Positions 56,595 to 64,000 of a DNA stretch of 64,000 nt are shown piece after piece (position 1 is the stretch's first letter; each line of letters opens with the position of its first letter). The notes beneath the pieces are model-generated. The model searched no databases, was not told the DNA's origin, and worked only from the letters and a program-made list of their open reading frames with translations. The DNA is taken from positions 7,616,501 to 7,680,500 of the forward strand of contig JAPNXP010000001.1 of NCBI GenBank assembly GCA_028753945.1. Reading direction: 5' to 3'. Origin of the DNA: Hexactinellida sp. DTS-2022. Lineage: Eukaryota; Porifera; Hexactinellida. A program made the position numbers and the translations under genes.

Positions 56595-57676
56595 TTAGGG
56601 ATTTACAATGTTGATGAGGTGGTGAGAGCAATCGTCTGGCATGTTAGCTTCTAAAAGAGCTGCAGTAGCGCGTGATAATGGTTCTCCGCCTTTGACTGTG
56701 CCTCCTGATTCTTTCCATATGCCTCCAAGTCTCACCCGCTGCGGCTCCCAATCAAATTCCGTACGTCCGAATCTCCTCAACAGGTCTCTGCCAAGAATAC
56801 GAGTAGTTCCGGTATCGGTTATTTGAAACCTCTGTATTACAATCTGGTCGTCACCGAGATCAACTGTTAGGTCTGCGTTTCCGATCACGACAACCGGCGC
56901 TTGTGAAAGTCCGTAAATCTTGCTAGGATTTTCGTTAAGATACTTCGCCAGTCCTAAGTTTTTCAAAGTATCATAATCCAACACGGATGGACGAGCTCCC
57001 GAATCTAATATGACTGTGGTAGGGACGCCGTTAATTTCAGCTTTCACGACGACGGACAGCTCGGGTAAGTCTTGATCCATTTCCGTTGTGAAGACTCTAC
57101 GCCCGCCCCCGTTAGGTTTTTCGAATTTGCACTCTTGGAAATTATGTCCCTTTTGGCCACAAGCTGGACATCTTTTCTGGGGGCAATACTTCCAAAAATG
57201 GTTCTCTCCACATATATAACAACCCTCGCGACGTTTCGTAGATGGCTTGCCTTGGCCCCTCCTGAAACCCCGCGAGTAAGATACCGTATTGCGCGCATGT
57301 TGAGCGCGGGTTTTTCTTCGTTGTCTGTTTCGCTAGTGGAGGCAGACTCTGCATACATTTCAGGTTTTGATATTACCGCGACCTTAGCGACTCCTTCGAA
57401 ATCTCTATTACCTCTATTTAGTAGATGCCCGTGTTCGGTAAGCTCGCGTTTTACTACTTGAATAAGCTCCCTACCTTGGTCTCCCTCTAGGTCGTCACCT
57501 ATATCTCTGACTCTGTCTTTTACCCTGACCTGTACGTCTCTCGCTAGTTGGGACGCTAGAATTGACGCAAGGAATTTCATACCTGTTTTAGCATGAACGG
57601 CCTTTCTTTTGGCGACGTAGAAAAAGTAGTCGATTTCCTGACCTGGTTCCCAATGCAATTTCCCTAGTTGTTGCAT
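56595..57676 (-). pseudogene. Ty3 gag and protease, broken
   Basis: Gag-like start at 57676, then two zinc knuckles (CYICGENHFWKYC and CPACGQKGHNFQEC) in a shifted frame, then a retropepsin-like domain with ILDSGARPSVLD and ILGRDLLRRFG. The DSG box replaces the usual DTG/DSG, as in many Ty3 elements. A frameshift separates gag from the knuckles. Confidence 0.72.
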
Positions 57677-57718
57677 TGATATAAAAGCGTCGACAGGAGG
57701 ATCAAGCGTCTTTTCCAG

Positions 57719-57763
57719 CTGAGTAGTCTTGCTGTGGTTTACTAATAAGTAATGCTCATGACA
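57719..57763 (-). repeat. Short terminal direct repeat, 5' side
   Basis: Exact match of 50053-50097. GCTGGAAAAGACGC follows on the minus strand in the primer-site position. Confidence 0.7.
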
Positions 57764-58897
57764 CTATTATGTTTTAATTTGAATTTGGAAGAAATTCTTA
57801 AAAATATCCCGGATGGCCTTGCGCGCCTACATCCTCCAGAAAGTTGTTAAACCAAATATGATGCTGATTTTTTTCTCGTTTAGTTTATATGTCAATCAAT
57901 GCAAACACGGGTGGTTTATGCTATGCAACAAATTACAAATTTGATTGCCTAATCGTCATTAAATTCCTTGAAATCTCGAGAAAAATGTCCATAAATGACG
58001 AGGACTTTTGAAGATATTAAAATTTGCTACATCTACGTATATCTAATAAAAAAACATACTTTGTAGAAAAATTATAATTCATTAATCTAGCTATTTCGTT
58101 TTTGTTGTGATATTGCATATATTGGGTGAATACGGGATACGCGGGAAGAAATTTGATAGATAGAACTTGAAAAATAAGCGTTTCCTAATTGTAGAATTTG
58201 TAGATATCCAAACAAAACAAAAAAATCATATTGTATCGTTCTATTCATGATAGAATCAAAGAAATGGCATATATTTTGAGTCTCCCGCTTTTCTCCCGTT
58301 TTTTCATCTTCGACCTCCCGCTTTTTTAGTAAAACTCCCGCCAAAATTGGCAAAATCTCCCGCTTTTTTGTTTTCAGAGGTTGGTAACCCTGTAATACCT
58401 CCATATTCGCCTATATTTCCCGGGAAGAAAGTATACAGCAGGGTGTTCAAAGAGCGAGAAGTATGTAATAAATTAATAATAGGTAATTCACAACTTTTCT
58501 ACATATTCTAGTAACCTTAGTTCCATTTTGTATTGAGGGGAAGATAATTTTCTAGTGAATCTGCACTGTTCGGGGGGAACAATATTTACTAGTGGATACT
58601 GTTCGGAGGTACAATATTTACAAGCGAATACTGTTCGCGGGAACAATATTTACTAGTTAGTGAATATTGTTCGGGGGAACAAAATTAACCAGGGGTAAAC
58701 ACCCGGGGGGACATTATTCCCTAGGAAATATGGTGTGGGGAACAGGATTTCCTAGGAAATATTGTTCGGGGGAACAAAAAGATGGGGGAACAGGATTTAC
58801 TATCACACCGGTGTCTGGTGACCCGGTCCAAGCCGGACCCGGTAGTGACCCGGAATTTTAGCGAATATTGTGACCCGGTTGACCCGGTCCAAGCCTG

Positions 58898-59100
58898 GTA
58901 GACACTATGTAATACAAATAACGGCCGCTTCGCGGCCTTACCCACCGTGAGGTAAAAACAGAATAGAGAAAAGATTTATCAAGTTCAAATAGGAATTTAT
59001 ATAAACACTTATTCATGTCTAAATATCTAAAGTTATGCATATCTGTATGCTATTAATAAATCACTAAAAGAATTAACTAAACTGAAATCATGCAGGTGGA
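58898..59100 (-). mobile_element. Helitron-like repeat h8, right part
   Basis: Continues 48030-48113. Contains GGCCGC-TTC-GCGGCC and matches 35190-35360 in reverse (CTGAAATCATGCAGGTGGAG side). Confidence 0.75.
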
Positions 59101-59109
59101 GCCAGTGTA

Positions 59110-59229
59110 GGGTTTCATTTGGGGGGGTCCCCCCAATTTTGGGAGGGACCCCCCCAAATCTGCTAATTTTCAAATATATTTGGGGGTCCCCCCAAATTAG
59201 CCAACTTTCGTTTCACTTGGGGGGGTCCC
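59110..59229. repeat. GGGGGTCCCCCC arm, left
   Basis: Repeated TTTGGGGGGGTCCCCCC; inverted partner at 60618-60720. Together they frame the Ginger-like element. Confidence 0.7.
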
Positions 59230-60617
59230 TGTCACGAAATATTCGGTCCGGGGTAAATTTGGTCCGGCCGGACATAAAATTTCCCGGACCGAATATTTCA
59301 GGCATTTTTGGTCCGGGTTTGCAAAATGTCCGGCCGGACTAAATATTTCAGATGTTTTTGGTCCGGCCTATTTTTCGGTCCGGCCGGACCAAATATATCA
59401 GAAATATTTGGTCCGGGTTGATTCTTAATATTATTTTAGAATGTTAAGATATCTTGCATTTGATTGCCCCAATTCAACCCCACTGAAAAGATAATATATA
59501 TTCTTCGAATATGCATTGTATAACAGAAAATAGACAGAATGTAATGTGTTCCGTTATAAAATTGACGGGAAGAGTTGTCTAGTTTAACATTATTTTTTTC
59601 GTCCGGTGGATCTTTTAAGCGGAGTATGCTGTTTTTCAGGTCACAGGTTTATAAACATTGCACAATTTTGGTACCAGTCTCGACTTTCTACAGTCACTGG
59701 TTCATACCGAACGTGCTGTGCTCAGGGATGGAAACAGCCAAGCTGTTAACAGCCACTGGCTGTTAACAGCAAAGGAAAATCGAAGCTGTTAACAGCTAGA
59801 TGCTGACCAATGCAATAATTGAAATATTATTATATAATCATTAGTTTCAAATTTCACTGTTATTTAAATACGAAATAAAATTCGAATTTAAACATTTTGA
59901 GTATAATTTTCTTTGCTTGTCCCTTTCCATAATTTTTACTGATACAATTATTGAATTGGCTGTTAACAGCATAAATTGGGCTGTTAACAGCTAGAATTGG
60001 CTGTTAAATGCTTAAATTGGCGTTAATTAACAACTTAATGGCGACTTAAATGCAGTTAAGGTTAATGCCAATTGGGGACGAATTCTTAGCTGTTAACAGC
60101 AAACAGCCAAAATGGCTGTTACCCCTGGAGCCTGTGCTATAAACAGACAGACAGACAGACATCAATCCTCGCTTAGTAAATAAATTGAGAGGCACTGCAC
60201 TAACTATTAGTCTATTATATACTCATAACAAGAATATACACAAGTTAATGGAGTCACACACAACATACTTGTGAGCCACGTTCAACTCGCGAGCCATTGT
60301 ATGAAGACCCCTGCTAAATGCGTACTATAGTAGATTTTCAAATAATTCTTAGTAAATTCAATTAACTGTCTATTTTCTAAAATAATATTAAAAATCAACC
60401 CGGACCAAATATTTCTGATATATTTGGTCCGGCCGGACCAAAAAACAGCCCGGACCAAAAACATCTGAAATATTTAGTCCGGCCGGACATTTTTCAAACC
60501 CGGACCAAAAATTCCTGAAATATTCGGTCCGGGAAATTTTATGCGGCCGGACCAAATATTTCTGATATATTTGGTCCGGCCGGACCAAATTTACCCCGGA
60601 CCGAATATTTCGTGACA
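59230..60617. mobile_element. Non-autonomous Ginger-like element
   Basis: Ends TGTCACGAAATATTCGGTCC and its inverted copy, followed by ~190 bases of inverted TTTGGTCCGGCCGGAC repeats each side. The same TGTCACG start and GGTCCGG motifs occur in the 4.7 kb Ginger at 17498. No target duplication found (TCCC/GTGC). Interior hosts a hAT-like MITE. Confidence 0.65.
59723..60130. mobile_element. hAT-like MITE with CTGTTAACAGC repeats
   Basis: Ends CAGGGATGGAAACAGCC and GGCTGTTACCCCTGG. CTGTTAACAGC (palindromic) occurs about eight times. Flanks GCTGTGCT and CCTGTGCT agree at 7 of 8. Confidence 0.65.
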
Positions 60618-60720
60618 GTGCACCCAAATTTGGGGGGGATCCCCCAAGTCTGCGAATTATCAAATTCATTTGGGGGGTCCCCCCCAAGTTTGGGGGTGAC
60701 TTCCCCAAATCTATCAATTT
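60618..60720. repeat. GGGGGTCCCCCC arm, right
   Basis: Inverted partner of 59110-59229. Confidence 0.7.
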
Positions 60721-60862
60721 TTCCAGTACTTTTGGGATGACTTCATGAAGCCTCAGCTACATTTTAGGGTGGTTCCCCTCCATTATACCCCAGCTTCGAT
60801 AAATGAACTTGTACTTGTTGTTTTTACATTTACTATATTTTGCTTCAAATTTATGTTTATTA

Positions 60863-61032
60863 CTTTACAGAGATGCCAACTCTTACGGGTTAGCTGGTAG
60901 ACTCATGGTTTTTCGCAAATCCAATCTCACGACATTTTACTACTCATCAGTACATTTTGATGCAGAAATTCCAAATCTCACGCCTTTTAAGAAGAAATCT
61001 CACGGCTTAGTGAGACACCAGGTTGGCAACTA
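60863..61032. mobile_element. Possible small TIR element
   Basis: GATGCCAACTCTTACGGG at the left and CACCAGGTTGGCAACT at the right; repeated AATCTCACG inside. Weak. 61033-61497 shows nothing. Confidence 0.35.
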
Positions 61033-61497
61033 TGACTTTAGTAAGCTCTCATAATAAGGGAGTGTTCTTGTTATATGCAAGTAAATTTTGTTTAAATGCC
61101 TAGAAGGCAGATTTGTTGCCCTGTGTAAAATAAATATAGAACAATTAGAGAAAAATTACCACATCGTGCATTAACAACAAACTATTATATGATGGCTACA
61201 GAAGTACTTAAACTTTCTAAATTCCATAAATATCTCTTTCTTGTTGCTTTAAGGGAAATTTATCCAAACAAAGTCATGTCACCTTAAACTACAGAAAATT
61301 TTCTATTGATTATATAATCAGCAAAACTAGATTCGAATGATTTCATCTACGTGTTAACTGTCACAATTTATATACGTGTTAATTAACTGTTAAGATGCAT
61401 TTTCACTTTGGTTATGCAATTTATAATAATTTAATCTTTAATCAGGTTGTTTGCGTAACTAACATTTTCGTGATCTACAAATTCCATCTGGTCCTTT

Positions 61498-61697
61498 ACA
61501 TACTTGCCAACCTGACTGAACAAAAAAGCGGGACGATTGTAGTTTAGCGGGACATAGGATGATTTCGCATGTGGCATATATGCACTAGTCTGACGTACAA
61601 TATATCGGGACAAATCACGTTTTTTCCAACTTTTGGCGGGGCATTGAACTTAACAGTTAACACACGTCCAAAAAATCGGGGCAGTTGGCAAGTATGT
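61498..61697. mobile_element. 200 bp TIR element, CATACTTGCCAAC ends
   Basis: CATACTTGCCAAC and GTTGGCAAGTATG at the two ends, with GCGGGAC repeats inside. TTTA lies beside both ends; exact duplication uncertain. Confidence 0.6.
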
Positions 61698-61847
61698 CTT
61701 TACTACATAGCTCCAAAATTTATAAAGATGCAGTATTTAAAAAGTGTATTGTCTTTCGATAATTCACGCAAGTAATACTCAATTCAAGAATGGAAATTAA
61801 TTATCTAATACTCTTGTCGTGTTGTTCTTATAAATATTAGATAACTA

Positions 61848-62032
61848 CAGTGAAGTTTCCAAATAACGGACACAATGTGGCATGGAATCTGTCTGTTATG
61901 GAGAGTTGTCGGCTTCTCGGAGACTACTTAAGTATTACATGTATATATGGCGACGCGATGTTATTCATTCCGTTCTAGGATGTTGTAGGGGTTGTCCGCT
62001 TCTCGGAGTGTCCGTTTTGGGAGACTCCAATG
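61848..62032. mobile_element. MITE, diverged relative of 41422-41607
   Basis: CAGTGAAGTTTCCAAATAAC at the left, TTTTGGGAGACTCCAATG at the right, TA flanks. GTCCGCTTCTCGGAGTGTCC is shared. 62033-62474 shows nothing else. Confidence 0.7.
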
Positions 62033-62474
62033 TATCAAATGATACTAATAATTATTTACTAATAAAAATCTTTAGGAATACTACATACAATTCGTGACAT
62101 GATTCCTCAGTCTACAAATTTCAAAATAGTCCCAGAAACGTGGTTCCAACAGCTAGATTGGAGTAATTGGGTACGCTGATTCCAAATATGATATTGTAGA
62201 CAACATATTGTGAATTTTAGTTGTTGTTATTAATTATTTATCTAACGCGAGCAAGCGAGCGGGTCGTTATACATTGTATTAACATGAGATTATGTAAGAC
62301 TTCATATAATTTCGTCAATCTGACTTGCAACACTTCCAATTAATTGCTCAATGAATTATGACTCGAAGTAAATGACTTAAGTGAACAAGTAATTATCACA
62401 CTACTAAATGGCTTTGTATATTTCGATATCATTTTACGTATTGCGTGAATTAATTATATACGTATATTTCTATT

Positions 62475-62605
62475 TAAAAAAAATCCAAAATTGCAGCCTG
62501 TGCCGACGCATGTTCCTTTGGTGGCACTATATTTTGTGGTTGGTTTACTGATAGTGCCTCCAAAGGAACATGCTGTCGCCACAGGCTGCAATTTTGGATT
62601 TTTTT
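62475..62605. repeat. Hairpin head H8
   Basis: Complete inverted repeat with the AAATCCAAAATTGCAGCCTG arm. Confidence 0.85.
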
Positions 62606-63313
62606 GCCAAGTCATCAACGTCCAAGGTGTGAAGAAGCATTTGTTATTTGGTCCGAGTCACAAGGAACGGTAGATAAATTTGAAGTTTGTTTCTATCATA
62701 AACCATCTAGAGTTTAATGCCATTCATTCATTATGTATTGATAATAAATTATATTATTAGTTATTTATTTTAGCAATGTTATCCACGGTTGGTTGAGTTG
62801 AGTCAACAAATTCCTTATATTATATTATTATATTTAATCCATTGTATAGTATTACTACAATTAAATGGAAGCCAGCTGGAATTTATAAGTTAAATCAATT
62901 TAATTATTGCAAGTTGAAACAATAGTGAAAGATTTAACAAGTTAAATCAATATAAATATTACAAGTTGAAACAATGGAATTAGATTTCACAGTTTTACAG
63001 TAATTGAAGTGTGAGTAAACAAAGAAATTTCAATCCCTATTTATGGCAGAAATTAAACCCTTTATTGAAAATTTTCTTCTCCCATCAGACGCAGAATTTT
63101 ATGGTGAATCCAAATATGAAATAAAATTTTGGGGTTTATAAAAACATATTTTGAGTTATGGACCAGACAAATTTTGAAAGGTGTTAAAGATGTGTCCAAA
63201 ATTTGTTAATCAAAGATCGTAACCCCAGGTGCAAATTAGACGGTCCCATCGCACCTACATGACAAGTTTCAGCCCATCAACTATAAAGCTCTGGCCAGGG
63301 CACCGTCTACGGA

Positions 63314-63446
63314 GAAAAAAAATCCAAAATTGCACCCTGTGCCGACGCATGTTCCTTTGGTGGCACTATATTTTGTTGGTTGTTTATTGATAGTGCCTCC
63401 AAAGGAACATGCTGTCGGCGCAGGCTGCAATTTTGGATTTTTTTTC
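63314..63446. repeat. Hairpin head H9
   Basis: Complete inverted repeat; one base change in the left arm (GCACCC for GCAGCC). Confidence 0.85.
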
Positions 63447-64000
63447 GCCAAGTCATCAACGCCCAAGGTGTGAAGAAGCATTTGTTAATTGGTCCGAGTC
63501 ACAAGGAACGGTAGATAAATTTGAAGTTTGTTTCTATCTTAAACCATCTTGAGTTTGATGCCATTCATTCATTATGTATTGATAATAAATTATATTATTA
63601 GTTATTTATATTAGCATTATTATCCACGGTTGAGTTGAATTAAGTCAACAAATTCCTTATATTATATTATTTTATTTAATCCATTGTATGGTAAATTAAA
63701 TAGAAGCCAGCTGCAATTTATAAGTTAAATCAATTTAATTATCGCAAGTTGAATCAATAGAGTAAGATTTAACAAGTTAAATCAATATAATTATTACAAG
63801 TTGAAACAATGGAATTAGATTTAACAGTTATACTGAAACTGAAGTGTGAGTAAACAAAGAAATTTCAAGCCCCATTTATGGCAGAAATTGACCCCTTTAT
63901 TGAAAGATTTCTTTTCCCATCAGACGCAGAATTTTATGGCGAATCCAAATGTGAAATAAAATTTGGGGGTTTAGTAAAACATTTTTTGAGTTATGGACCA

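Larger units (their letters stand above)
50053..57763 (-). mobile_element. Ty3/gypsy retrotransposon, defective
   Basis: Gene order on the minus strand is gag, protease, reverse transcriptase, RNase H, integrase. Bounded by 45 bp direct repeats (50053-50097 and 57719-57763). A purine tract GAGGGGAAG lies just before the 3' repeat. CTAT occurs next to both ends. Interrupted by a complete hAT at 51435-54978, and has frameshifts and an in-frame stop in integrase. A non-infectious genomic copy; no envelope gene. Confidence 0.82.
49695..58392. mobile_element. hAT element hosting a Ty3-like retrotransposon
   Basis: Ends CAGGGTTGCCAACC and GGTTGGTAACCCTG, with CTCCCGCTTTTTT repeats inside both ends. 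Flanks TCAATACC and GTAATACC share AATACC. Own sequence about 350 bp left and 630 bp right. Confidence 0.75.
48343..58796. mobile_element. Element with iterated TGTTCCCCCGAACA ends
   Basis: Ends ATCCTGTTCCCCC and (reverse) the same. At each side four to six subterminal copies of AATATTGTTCCCCCGAACAG span about 150-240 bases. Superfamily unknown; no target duplication resolved. Hosts the hAT elements below. Confidence 0.65.
48114..58897. mobile_element. Outer hAT element of the nested block
   Basis: Ends TAGGCTTGGACCGGG and (reverse) CAGGCTTGGACCGGG. Flanking 8 bases GTAAACAC and GTAGACAC differ at one position. The uninterrupted host is visible at 35190-35453. Subterminal GACCCGG repeats at both ends. 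Its own sequence is about 230 bp left and 100 bp right; all else is later insertions. Confidence 0.82.
62475..64000. repeat. Array 3 of hairpin-headed repeat units (runs off the end)
   Basis: Two units, ~840 and >690 bases, start at hairpins near 62475 and 63314. They belong to the shorter subtype also seen at 28900 (GAAGTTTGTTTCTATC, ATTCATTCATTATGTATTGA). The tail at 63246-63312 equals bases 1-66 of the window. Confidence 0.82.

Noticed and set aside
1-64000. tRNA or rRNA genes
   Set aside because: No cloverleaf with A/B boxes or rRNA core sequence was recognised; the GC-rich island at 11224 is the ribozyme array.

Overview
The window is animal (metazoan) nuclear DNA: AT-rich, intron-bearing, and dominated by transposable elements. 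The animal assignment rests on an alpha-carbonic anhydrase with a GPI-type tail on a separate exon, a full-length PHAF1 (UPF0183) homologue, a THUMPD3-type tRNA methyltransferase, and a local family of TRAF-like zinc-finger proteins. An early-branching invertebrate such as a sponge is plausible, but that is inference. Only four genes look intact and host-derived: TRAF-like D (23763-25202, minus), THUMPD3-like (37462-38688, minus), carbonic anhydrase (40362-41750, plus, two exons) and PHAF1-like (44661-45893, minus). One transposase gene, of Mutator type, is also intact (7491-8870).

Layout. 1-4747: array of 0.8-1.8 kb repeat units, each headed by a ~125 bp hairpin; the same family recurs at 27574-30960 and 62475-64000. 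4748-5560: LINE 3' end and pogo-like debris. 5691-27519: cluster of TRAF-like copies A-F, one intact and the rest broken by stops, frameshifts or insertions. The insertions include a MULE beside copy A, a hAT MITE in copy B, and a 4.7 kb Ginger1-like integrase/OTU transposon in copy C. Between copies A and B, at 11224-13405, lies an array of 486 bp monomers, each carrying a textbook type III hammerhead ribozyme. The array contains an inverted duplication, so ribozymes occur on both strands. 31000-37350: minisatellites, nested hATs, tandem Helitron-like repeats and a decayed second hammerhead element. 37462-45893: the ordinary genes. 48114-58897: a deep transposon nest. 59100-62032: small TIR elements.

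Most noteworthy: (1) the hammerhead (retrozyme-like) array and its palindrome; (2) the Ginger1-like element, with TGTCA termini, a 4 bp target duplication, and a spliced integrase-GPY/F-OTU gene; (3) a 10.8 kb nest up to six insertions deep, with an 8 bp target duplication and an unoccupied related site near 35362; (4) a repeat family whose tail is a string of 3-nt-loop GC hairpins and whose interior is often a minisatellite; (5) a MULE whose terminal repeats are built from an iterated 15 bp motif.

The host genes do not form an operon or pathway; the region is best read as a few genes in a transposon sea. All homology calls are from recognition of motifs and could not be checked by database search.
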